From contig CAIXNZ010000102.1 of the NCBI GenBank assembly GCA_903920975.1, forward strand, positions 1 to 8,993: a stretch of 8,993 nucleotides of DNA, read 5' to 3'. Every line of letters starts with the position of its first letter. The stretch's first letter is position 1. This stretch comes from Candidatus Falkowiibacteriota bacterium. GTDB lineage: Bacteria; Patescibacteriota; Patescibacteriia; CAIXNZ01. A program made the position numbers and the translations under genes. Under the pieces are notes generated by a model that was not told the origin of the DNA, did no database searches, and worked only from the letters and a program-made list of their open reading frames with translations. This document shows positions 1 to 5,658 of this stretch, piece by piece.

Positions 1-496
1 CTACAACCATATTTAGCCTTGATTGCCTTTTGAGACAGAGTCTTAAGATCATTAAATATATCTGGTTCCGCGGCAATCTGTTGAAATATTTTAGGTTGGC
101 GAACGCGTTTATATTTCAATCGTGGAATGCCAAAGTAGTCTTTTAGTTTACGAATTGTGTCTGTACTACAACCATATTTGATTTCGACTTCCTTAGCAAG
201 CAGTGTTTTAAGTTCGCTAAGGATATTTGGTTCTGTTACAATCTCTTGAAAATTTTTAAATTGGTGGTTCCATTTATATTTCCACAATGCAATACTAAAG
301 TATCTCTTTAGCTTACGAACCATTTTTACGCTACAACCATATTTGTCCTCGATTTTCTTTTGAGGCAGTGTTTTAAGATCGCAATCTATGTTTGGCTCAG
401 CGGCGATCTTATGGAATTTTTTTGATTTGCTAGCGGGAATAGCATCTCCAAAATGATTCTTTTCCCATTTCCACCGCGGAATTGATTGTGAAATCG
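1..496 (-). repeat. 165-bp in-frame tandem repeat (55-residue HTH units)
   Basis: The word ctacaaccat recurs at 1-10, 166-175 and 331-340, exactly 165 bases apart. On the minus strand it encodes part of the KYGC motif of successive repeats. Units two and three are visible over most of their length and the leftmost is cut by the window edge. The units are clearly diverged at both DNA and protein level, so this is an old coding repeat rather than a recent slippage product. Confidence 0.85.
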
Positions 497-845
497 TGTA
501 AAGATAATCACCTATCCGCGACTTCTCACGTTTAAGAACTGCGGTCGGCTCTGCTTTCGATATTAACTCAAGACCCATTTGCCTTAAATCAGAATCAGTG
601 AATAGATCAGTTGGTTTTTTCCAATAGATGGGTAAGCCGTTGAACTCTCCGATCACAACAATTTGTTCACATTGGTCAAGTCGATATAGCGGCACCTTTT
701 GCTTTGGATGTTGGAAAAATGCTACGGGCTTGGCTTCGGGAAGTAACTTAAGATATTTGGCTTTAACTTCTCTTAGAGTTAATAATAAATAGGATTTAGC
801 CTTATACACGGGCAGTCCATTTGCTTCCTTATTTTCGTTAGCCAT
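1..845 (-). CDS. Tandem helix-turn-helix repeat protein, 3' end beyond window
   Basis: I do not recognise this gene as a named family. 281 codons are visible from ATG at 845-843, and the reading frame is still open at the left edge. The start is well supported: an AGGAGG SD (851-856) lies 5 bases upstream, behind a good promoter. Residues 7-61 and 67-121 look like a diverged duplication, each opening with an NGLP[VI]Y motif. From residue 144 there are 55-residue repeats beginning at F144, F199 and F254, the third cut by the window. Each has an [A/T]EP motif, an LKTL helix, and a KYGCS turn followed by a recognition-like helix (for example TDTIRKLKDYF), then a basic aromatic linker such as LWKYKW. 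This pattern is typical of helix-turn-helix DNA binding. By my reading repeats 1 and 2 share about 29 of 55 residues. I see no signal peptide, membrane segment or catalytic motif. A role as a multi-site DNA-binding protein is inference. Confidence 0.8.
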   Translation of the reverse strand, partial: MANENKEANGLPVYKAKSYLLLTLREVKAKYLKLLPEAKPVAFFQHPKQKVPLYRLDQCEQIVVIGEFNGLPIYWKKPTDLFTDSDLRQMGLELISKAEPTAVLKREKSRIGDYLYTISQSIPRWKWEKNHFGDAIPASKSKKFHKIAAEPNIDCDLKTLPQKKIEDKYGCSVKMVRKLKRYFSIALWKYKWNHQFKNFQEIVTEPNILSELKTLLAKEVEIKYGCSTDTIRKLKDYFGIPRLKYKRVRQPKIFQQIAAEPDIFNDLKTLSQKAIKAKYGC

Positions 846-850
846 TTTTA

Positions 851-898
851 CCTCCTAATTTAATTTCTTAATTTATCATAAATTTTTGAGTTTGTCAA
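851..898 (-). promoter_or_regulatory. Promoter and ribosome binding site of the HTH-repeat gene
   Basis: Read on the minus strand, TTGACA (898-893) is followed after 17 bases by TAAATT (875-870), which is preceded by TGA as in an extended -10 element. Transcription would begin near 863, giving a leader of under 20 bases. The AGGAGG SD at 856-851 sits 5 bases before the ATG. Confidence 0.7.
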
Positions 899-910
899 TA
901 CTAAACAAAG

Positions 911-934
911 CCGTCCAATCTGGACGGTTTTTTT
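911..934 (+). terminator. Intrinsic terminator on plus strand, no evident upstream gene
   Basis: A perfect 6-bp stem CCGTCC (911-916) / GGACGG (922-927) encloses a 5-base loop and is followed by seven T residues (928-934). The orientation is plus-strand, yet the gene to its left is transcribed away on the minus strand. No plus-strand gene in the window would end here. Confidence 0.7.
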
Positions 935-949
935 ATTTTGGTGTAAAAT
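921..949 (+). promoter_or_regulatory. Candidate uvrB promoter overlapping the terminator
   Basis: TGGACG (921-926) is separated by 17 bases from TAAAAT (944-949). It resembles the proposed uvrA promoter (TTGACG, 17 bases, TAAAAT), with a similar run around the -10: ggtgtaaaat here and ggtataaaat there. The -35 lies in the 3' arm of the terminator hairpin, which weakens the call. A perfect TATAAT at 1020-1025 is an alternative -10, though it has no good -35. Confidence 0.35.
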
Positions 950-966
950 GGTAAAATTATGATAAC

Positions 967-1050
967 TAACGAAACTACAAAAATATATACAAAACTACAA
1001 AAGCTAGAAATTGTTTTTGTATAATTTGTAGAAAAATTCGTAATTTCGTA
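967..1050. repeat. Imperfect inverted repeat in uvrB leader
   Basis: The left arm (967-1002) and right arm (1015-1050) are reverse complements with about seven mismatches and two single-base gaps, around a 12-base loop. The right arm ends in attcgtaatttcgta (1036-1050), which is found identically in the uvrA leader at 5630-5644. The left arm also contains the direct repeat aactacaaaa at 973-982 and 993-1002. The arms are AT-rich, so the stem alone is modest evidence; the match to uvrA strengthens it. Confidence 0.5.
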
Positions 1051-1055
1051 GGATT

Positions 1056-1107
1056 ATGAAATTTAAATTAAAAACCAAATACCAAGCCTACGGGTGACCA
1101 GCCGAAT
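1056..1107 (+). pseudogene. Frameshifted 5' remnant of a second uvrB
   Basis: Starting at ATG 1056, the sequence encodes the same first nine residues as uvrB (MKFKLKTKY). One extra C at 1083 then shifts the frame. If that base is skipped, codons 10-16 again match (KPTGDQP), and similarity fades after about codon 17. Over the 16 matching codons there are eight nucleotide differences from the intact gene, all synonymous. In the unshifted frame it stops at TGA 1095-1097. The pattern indicates descent from a once-functional, diverged uvrB rather than a fresh local duplication. An assembly chimera between strains remains possible. Confidence 0.75.
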
Positions 1108-1149
1108 AAGTATTGAGTAACGAGCAAGAGCAAGAGATTATAAAACTTT

Positions 1150-3075
1150 ATGAAATTTAAGTTAAAAACAAAATATAAACCTACCGGCGATCAGCCCAAA
1201 GCCATCAAGGAACTTGAGGCCGGTTATAAAAAGTTTTCCCAGCAGACTCTTTTGGGAGTAACTGGTTCTGGTAAAACTTTTACCATGGCCAATTTAATCC
1301 AAAGCGTGCAAAAGCCCACGCTGGTTTTGGCGCACAATAAAACTTTGGCTGGCCAACTCTACGAAGAGTTTAAAGAATATTTTCCCGACAACCAGGTTTG
1401 TTATTTTATTTCATATTATGATTATTATCAGCCAGAAAGTTATGTGCCATCAACTGACACTTATATTGAAAAAGATATGAAAATAAATGAAAAAATCGAA
1501 GAATATCGTCTGGAGGCGGCAGCTTCTGTTGTTTCGCATAAAGATGTGATTGTAGTGGCCTCAGTTTCCTGCATCTATGGCTTGGGTGACCCCAAGGAAT
1601 ATAGCCGAGGTATTTTTACCATCAAGATCGGCCAGGAAATTGGCAGAGAAAATCTGATTAAGCAATTAGTACATATTCAATTTGAAAGAAATGATACTGA
1701 TTTGCGCTCGGGCCGATTCAGAGTGCGCGGAAACACCTTGGATTTGGTTCAGGGTTATGGCCGCTATATTTACAGAATAAATTTTTCAGGCGATAAAATT
1801 GAGGGGATTAAAGTGATTGAGCCGGTAAATTTGAAAGTTTTGGAAGAAATAAAAAAGCTAGACATTTATCCTGCCTCGCCATTTATGACCACACCCGTGA
1901 CAATTGAGCGCGCTTTGAAATCAATTGAAGCAGAATTAAAAGAAGTTTTGCCGACTTTGCCCATGTTAGAAGCGCATCGTTTGGAAAAAAGAACTCGTTA
2001 TGATATGGAAATGATTCGCGAACTGGGCTATTGCAAGGGCATTGAAAATTATTCGCGCCATTTTGACGGCCGTGCGCCTGGTGAGCCGCCCAAAGCTTTG
2101 TTAGATTTTTTCCCAGAAGATTTTTTGCTCATTATTGATGAATCGCATCAGTCTTTGCCTCAAGTTCATGGCATGTATAAAGGCGATCAATCCAGAAAGA
2201 AAAATTTAATTGACAATGGTTTTCGCTTGCCTTCGGCTTATGATAATCGACCCTTGCGTTTTGATGAATTTGAAAAATACATGAAGCATGTAATTTATAC
2301 CTCGGCCACACCAAGTGACTATGAGATTAAAAATTCTGGACAAGTGGTTGAACAGATTATCAGACCGACTGGCTTGATTGATCCTGAAATTTTTGTGAGA
2401 AAAAGCGAAAGTCAGCTTGATGATTTGGTAAATGAAATTATTAAAACCAAAGAAATGGGCAATCGAACCTTGGTCACAACTTTGACAAAGAAAATGGCCG
2501 AGGATTTGACCGAATATTTGTTAAAAAGAGATATTTTGGTGACTTATCTGCATTCTGAGGTTGATACCTTGGAGCGCACTGAAATAATTCATGATTTACG
2601 CCGTGGAAAATATGATGTCATAGTCGGCATTAATTTATTGCGCGAAGGCTTGGACATTCCTGAAGTGGGTTTGGTGGCAATTTTGGACGCTGACAAAGAA
2701 AGCTTTTTGCGCGATGCCAGAAGTTTGATCCAGACAATCGGTCGTGCTGCGCGCAATGTTGATTCCAAGGTTTTAATGTATGCTGATGTTATGACTGGCT
2801 CAATGAAAGAAGCCATTAGTGAAACCAATCGCCGTCGTCAGATTCAAATTGAATATAATACAAAACACAATATAACCCCGGCTTCTATTATTAAAGCTAT
2901 TAAAGAAAAGCCAGCCACGATTCAAAAGGAAATTGAAAAATTTGATTTGAAGAAAGTCAGCTCATTTGAAGATTTAATTGTAGAATTAGAAACCCAGATG
3001 CAAATCGCGGCGGAAAACCTGGATTTTGAAAAGGCGATTGAAATTAGGGATGAAATAAGAAAATTAAAACGATAA
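1150..3075 (+). CDS. uvrB: UvrB, excinuclease ABC subunit B
   Basis: UvrB is the DNA-loaded helicase-like subunit of nucleotide excision repair. UvrA delivers it to damage, where it verifies the lesion and recruits the UvrC nuclease. The 641 residues are near the family's usual length. Visible landmarks are Walker A GVTGSGKT (36-43), the tyrosine-rich beta-hairpin YYDYYQPESYVP (89-100) that inserts between the strands, DESH Walker B (330-333), TSAT (384-387), helicase motif VI QTIGRAARN (528-536), and a C-terminal UVR domain (about 605-640) of the kind that contacts UvrC. No key residue looks missing. The start matches the conserved family N-terminus, but no convincing SD precedes it. A frameshifted copy of the same 5' end lies just upstream. 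No clear terminator follows, only a long-range inverted repeat around the next promoter. Confidence 0.98.
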   Translation: MKFKLKTKYKPTGDQPKAIKELEAGYKKFSQQTLLGVTGSGKTFTMANLIQSVQKPTLVLAHNKTLAGQLYEEFKEYFPDNQVCYFISYYDYYQPESYVPSTDTYIEKDMKINEKIEEYRLEAAASVVSHKDVIVVASVSCIYGLGDPKEYSRGIFTIKIGQEIGRENLIKQLVHIQFERNDTDLRSGRFRVRGNTLDLVQGYGRYIYRINFSGDKIEGIKVIEPVNLKVLEEIKKLDIYPASPFMTTPVTIERALKSIEAELKEVLPTLPMLEAHRLEKRTRYDMEMIRELGYCKGIENYSRHFDGRAPGEPPKALLDFFPEDFLLIIDESHQSLPQVHGMYKGDQSRKKNLIDNGFRLPSAYDNRPLRFDEFEKYMKHVIYTSATPSDYEIKNSGQVVEQIIRPTGLIDPEIFVRKSESQLDDLVNEIIKTKEMGNRTLVTTLTKKMAEDLTEYLLKRDILVTYLHSEVDTLERTEIIHDLRRGKYDVIVGINLLREGLDIPEVGLVAILDADKESFLRDARSLIQTIGRAARNVDSKVLMYADVMTGSMKEAISETNRRRQIQIEYNTKHNITPASIIKAIKEKPATIQKEIEKFDLKKVSSFEDLIVELETQMQIAAENLDFEKAIEIRDEIRKLKR

Positions 3076-3131
3076 AAAGACTGCTTGACAAATCTTTGCT
3101 TTTATTGTATAGTCATGAATCGGTCTTTTTA
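3073..3131. repeat. 9-bp inverted repeat bracketing the exporter promoter
   Basis: TAAAAAGAC (3073-3081) and its reverse complement GTCTTTTTA (3123-3131) are perfect arms separated by 41 bases that contain the whole promoter. It could act as a weak terminator for uvrB, since the 3' arm is T-rich, or as an operator. The loop is long for a terminator, and chance is possible given the A and T runs. Confidence 0.35.
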
Positions 3132-3155
3132 AAATTTAATATTAAAATAAGGAGG
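3085..3155 (+). promoter_or_regulatory. Promoter and ribosome binding site of the ABC exporter
   Basis: A consensus TTGACA (3085-3090) is followed after 17 bases by TATAGT (3108-3113), predicting a start near 3120 and a leader of roughly 43 bases. AAGGAGG (3149-3155) sits 7 bases before the ATG. Together these indicate that the exporter is transcribed independently of uvrB. Confidence 0.75.
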
Positions 3156-3162
3156 ATAAACT

Positions 3163-4920
3163 ATGCCATTTAAGGAAAAATTCAAATTCTTCTGGCGCTA
3201 TGTCAAGCCGCATAAAAACATCTTTTTATTTTTTGGCTTTTTAGGCATTATTGTTGCTATTTTGGGCGCTCTCTCGCCGTATATTTTTGGCAAAATGATT
3301 GATATGGTTTTGCACAATAGCAGATTTTTGGGTATGAATTATTGGCAATTGGGCGTGCTCTGGCTTATTATCACTTTAATTTCACTTTTTCTTGATGTAT
3401 ATAATGATTCGCAAGTTTCGGTTGAAGAAAATAAAGTAGAGAAAAATTTCATAATTGATTTTTGTCAGCATATTCTAAAGTTGCCAGTTAGTTATCATTA
3501 CAGCAAAAAACCGGGAGAACTGATTAAGGTAATAGATAGGACGCACGTTGCTATTAACAATATATTGGAAATGATTTTCTTAAGCTCTATGCCGCAATTT
3601 CTGACTATGCTTATTGCCTTCATTATTATGTTTATGGTTAATTGGATTTTATCCTTGATTATGCTCGTTAGTGTTATTCTCTTTTTACTGACCTCATATC
3701 TCTACCAAATGAAACATATTTTGGCAGGTCAAAGGGAGATCAACGAGCAATACAACGGCCTTTACGGCCATATTGGCGATATGATTTCCAACATATTTGC
3801 CGTAAAGACAAATACTGCAGAAAAAGCAGAAGAAAAATATAATCAGAAAAACTATAAAAATATTTTTACCTTAGTTGAACGGCAAATGGGATATTGGTTT
3901 AAGCTGGGTTTGGCGCGCGGATTGATTATAAATGTTGGCAGAATCATCGTCGTAATTCTAGCTGTCTATTTTTTCAGTCAGCACAAATTAAGCGAAGGCG
4001 GAGTAGTTATGTTTATTGGTTATTTTGGCTTGATTTATTTCCCGCTTTACAATTTGTCTGGCAATATTAGAATGTTGCGCCGTTATATGGTTGATTTGGA
4101 ACAAGCGGTAAAAGTATATGCGCAAGAGGAAGAATTGGACGAAAAAGGTTCTGTGGATTTGGAAATTAAAGGTAATGTCGAATTTGGTAAAGTGTCATTC
4201 AGATATCCGGAGCGTGAAGAACGAGTCATGGATAAAGTCAGTTTCAAAGTCAGGGCCGGCGAAACTCTGGCGATTTTTGGCGGGTCAGGTTCTGGCAAAA
4301 CTACGCTACACAACCTTTTCACTCGTTTATTTGATACTGAAGAGGGAATAATTGTGATTGACGGCACTGATATCAGAAAAATATCACGAAAATTTCTGCG
4401 CTCGCAGATTGCGGTGGTGCCGCAGGACCCGGCGCTCTTCAATGAGTCGATTGAGTACAACATTAAATATGGAAATACCGATGCTACACACGAAGAAATG
4501 ATCAAGGCAACTGAAGTTGCCAATATCCATGACTTTATAATGAATTTGCCAGATAAATATGAGACAAAAGTCGGTGAGCGAGGCATCAAACTTTCTGGCG
4601 GACAAGTTCAGAGAATCGCTATTGCCCGTGCGGCTTTGCGCGATCCCAAAATTTTAATTCTCGATGAAGCGACTAGCTCGCTTGATCAGAAAACGAAATT
4701 TGAAGTGCTGGATGCGCTGAGTAAATTGATTAGGGGCAGAACTACGATTATTGTCACACATGATTTTTCAGCCATTACTCAATCGGCTGATCAGATCATC
4801 GTATTGTCAGATGGCAAGATTGCCCAGCAGGGTACGCATGAAAAATTGATTGCTGAATCAGGGATTTATCAGGACCTTTGGAAAATGCAGCAAAAACATT
4901 TGCTGGCATCAAACGAATAA
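3163..4920 (+). CDS. ABC transporter, fused permease and ATPase (exporter half-transporter)
   Basis: This is a half-size ABC exporter that would dimerise in the inner membrane and use ATP to move a substrate outward; the substrate cannot be told from sequence. The 585 residues match the usual type I exporter length. Roughly six hydrophobic membrane segments lie between about 20 and 300 (for example 20-42, 62-80, 145-180 and 255-295). The nucleotide-binding domain follows from about 335: Walker A GGSGSGKTT (373-381), Q-loop Q421, signature LSGGQ (477-481), Walker B ILILDEA (497-503), D-loop SSLD (505-508) and switch histidine H533. All catalytic elements are intact. The start is fixed by a strong SD. 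It lies between uvrB and a convergent small gene and has its own promoter and terminator, so nothing ties it to repair. Lipid, peptide or drug export are all open. Confidence 0.93.
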   Translation: MPFKEKFKFFWRYVKPHKNIFLFFGFLGIIVAILGALSPYIFGKMIDMVLHNSRFLGMNYWQLGVLWLIITLISLFLDVYNDSQVSVEENKVEKNFIIDFCQHILKLPVSYHYSKKPGELIKVIDRTHVAINNILEMIFLSSMPQFLTMLIAFIIMFMVNWILSLIMLVSVILFLLTSYLYQMKHILAGQREINEQYNGLYGHIGDMISNIFAVKTNTAEKAEEKYNQKNYKNIFTLVERQMGYWFKLGLARGLIINVGRIIVVILAVYFFSQHKLSEGGVVMFIGYFGLIYFPLYNLSGNIRMLRRYMVDLEQAVKVYAQEEELDEKGSVDLEIKGNVEFGKVSFRYPEREERVMDKVSFKVRAGETLAIFGGSGSGKTTLHNLFTRLFDTEEGIIVIDGTDIRKISRKFLRSQIAVVPQDPALFNESIEYNIKYGNTDATHEEMIKATEVANIHDFIMNLPDKYETKVGERGIKLSGGQVQRIAIARAALRDPKILILDEATSSLDQKTKFEVLDALSKLIRGRTTIIVTHDFSAITQSADQIIVLSDGKIAQQGTHEKLIAESGIYQDLWKMQQKHLLASNE

Positions 4921-4926
4921 AAAAAT

Positions 4927-4953
4927 AAACCCTCCGCGTCGCGGAGGGTTTTT
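4927..4953 (+). terminator. Strong bidirectional terminator between convergent genes
   Basis: An 8-bp GC-rich stem CCCTCCGC (4930-4937) / GCGGAGGG (4941-4948) has a 3-base loop, is extended by three A-T pairs and ends in five T residues. On the minus strand the same hairpin is followed by TTTATTTTT. It can therefore serve both the exporter, which stops at 4920, and the small minus-strand gene, which stops at 4967. Confidence 0.9.
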
Positions 4954-4966
4954 CATTTAAAAAATT

Positions 4967-5323
4967 TTAAAATATTGATTTGGTTAGAGCCTTGCGGATC
5001 TCAATGTTTTTACCAACTGCAGCATAGAGCTTTTCCCGCGCTTCCTCCATGCTTTGGGCAATGAAAATCCGCGTTCTTTCTATCTTTGTGCCGTTGACAA
5101 AGGTGTATGTATAAATCTTGAGTCCGGGCATTTTTTCTTTCAATTCTTGTTGAGTGTAAATTGTGAATTCCAGACCAGCGAAAGTGCGGCAATTAGCCAT
5201 CTTTATTTCAGCCGCCTCTTTGCTACTGGCAACAATGGTTAAAAGTCCATCACCGTATGGTTTTTTCACTAAGGCATAAAACATTTCAAGCTGCTCTTGT
5301 TCTCCTACTTCAGTGGTTTCCAT
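4967..5323 (-). CDS. Small protein of unknown function with two similar halves
   Basis: I do not recognise a family. I chose ATG 5323-5321 (118 residues) over the upstream ATG at 5365 because GGAGGA (5336-5331) sits 7 bases before it and nothing comparable precedes the longer start. The protein has a short acidic, Gln-rich N-terminus and then two halves of similar pattern. Residues 15-53 (strand, then TIVASSKEAAEIKM as strand-turn-helix) resemble residues 71-109 (RIFIAQSMEEAREKL), offset by about 57 residues. The pattern suggests a duplicated alpha/beta fold. There is no signal peptide, membrane segment, metal-binding cluster or catalytic motif, so it is probably cytoplasmic. It is transcribed from its own promoter, converges on the exporter and diverges from uvrA. 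A binding or regulatory role would be a guess. Confidence 0.75.
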   Translation of the reverse strand: METTEVGEQEQLEMFYALVKKPYGDGLLTIVASSKEAAEIKMANCRTFAGLEFTIYTQQELKEKMPGLKIYTYTFVNGTKIERTRIFIAQSMEEAREKLYAAVGKNIEIRKALTKSIF

Positions 5324-5330
5324 TTTTGAG

Positions 5331-5420
5331 TCCTCCTTAAATATAATAATTGAAAAAATACTCATATTTCAAGAACCATCTCGAATAACATAGTTTATCA
5401 TATATATGTAATTTTGTCAA
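5331..5420 (-). promoter_or_regulatory. Promoter and ribosome binding site of the 118-residue gene
   Basis: On the minus strand, TTGACA (5420-5415) is followed after 17 bases by TAAACT (5397-5392), preceded by TGA as an extended -10. This is nearly the same design as the promoter of the HTH-repeat gene. The leader is about 60 bases long and carries GGAGGA at 5336-5331. Confidence 0.7.
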
Positions 5421-5446
5421 TATTGGCTGAATACCTATTGGCTTGA

Positions 5447-5475
5447 TTGACGAGAGATAGTTTTAGGTATAAAAT
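5447..5475 (+). promoter_or_regulatory. Probable uvrA promoter
   Basis: TTGACG (5447-5452) and TAAAAT (5470-5475) are separated by 17 bases. A start near 5482 would give a leader of about 175 bases that includes the inverted repeat. No SD precedes the uvrA ATG. Confidence 0.55.
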
Positions 5476-5540
5476 ATCATTAATTAAATACTAATTTTTT
5501 CTATATAGGGTTTATAGCAGAAAAAGACCCGAACTTTTGG

Positions 5541-5560
5541 TGTTTCTACGTGTTTCTACG
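5541..5560. repeat. Tandem pair of a 10-bp unit
   Basis: tgtttctacg occurs twice in immediate succession (5541-5550 and 5551-5560) and runs into the left arm of the inverted repeat. The match is exact. Confidence 0.85.
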
Positions 5561-5644
5561 AATTACGAATAAATACTAATATACTAATATAGATATTGAA
5601 ATTTTTTTACCATTCGTATATTTGTAAAGATTCGTAATTTCGTA
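5557..5644. repeat. Long imperfect inverted repeat in uvrA leader
   Basis: The left arm (5557-5588) and right arm (5612-5644) pair over about 32 positions with five mismatches and one unpaired base, around a 23-base loop. The arms are built from TACGAAT and TACTAAT-like words. The right arm ends in attcgtaatttcgta, identical to the end of the inverted repeat upstream of uvrB, and stops 14 bases before the uvrA ATG. It would form a hairpin in the mRNA, or could be the two ends of a small mobile element. Confidence 0.65.
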
Positions 5645-5658
5645 TTGACCAAACTATT

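Larger units (their letters stand above)
846..1149. other. Divergent intergenic region upstream of uvrB
   Basis: This 304-base gap holds no intact gene. In order it contains the minus-strand promoter and SD (851-898), a plus-strand hairpin terminator (911-934), a candidate uvrB promoter (921-949), an imperfect inverted repeat (967-1050) with a TATAAT (1020-1025) inside it, and a frameshifted uvrB 5' remnant (1056-1107). The last 40 bases before uvrB contain a tandem gcaaga-type repeat and no convincing SD. Confidence 0.75.
5324..5658. other. Divergent intergenic region between the small gene and uvrA
   Basis: This 335-base gap contains no credible gene. It has the SD and promoter of the minus-strand gene (5331-5420), the uvrA promoter (5447-5475) about 27 bases away facing the other way, then a long AT-rich uvrA leader. 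The leader holds two adjacent copies of tgtttctacg (5541-5560), two adjacent copies of atactaat (5573-5588), and a large imperfect inverted repeat (5557-5644). Confidence 0.75.

Noticed and set aside
1..496. The 165-bp periodic sequence as a CRISPR-like array
   Set aside because: The period is far too long, the units are diverged, and they form a continuous open reading frame with conserved protein motifs.
4083..4605. Open frames on the minus strand and in another plus frame inside the exporter gene
   Set aside because: They overlap the well-supported ABC ATPase domain, have no recognisable motifs and no SD. They are shadow frames of the real gene.
5324..5365. Longer N-terminus for the 118-residue gene, starting at ATG 5365
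   Set aside because: A strong GGAGGA at 5336-5331 lies inside this extension and is correctly spaced for the ATG at 5323. No SD precedes the ATG at 5365.
5509..5530. GGGT...ACCC hairpin in the uvrA leader as an attenuator
   Set aside because: The stem is short with a wobble and is not followed by a T tract, so it has little support.
5529..5546. Possible LexA/SOS box (cgaac...gtttc) in the uvrA leader
   Set aside because: The spacing and the inner bases do not fit the Gram-positive CGAAC-N4-GTTCG type, and no CTGT-N8-ACAG site is present. No matching site was seen before uvrB.
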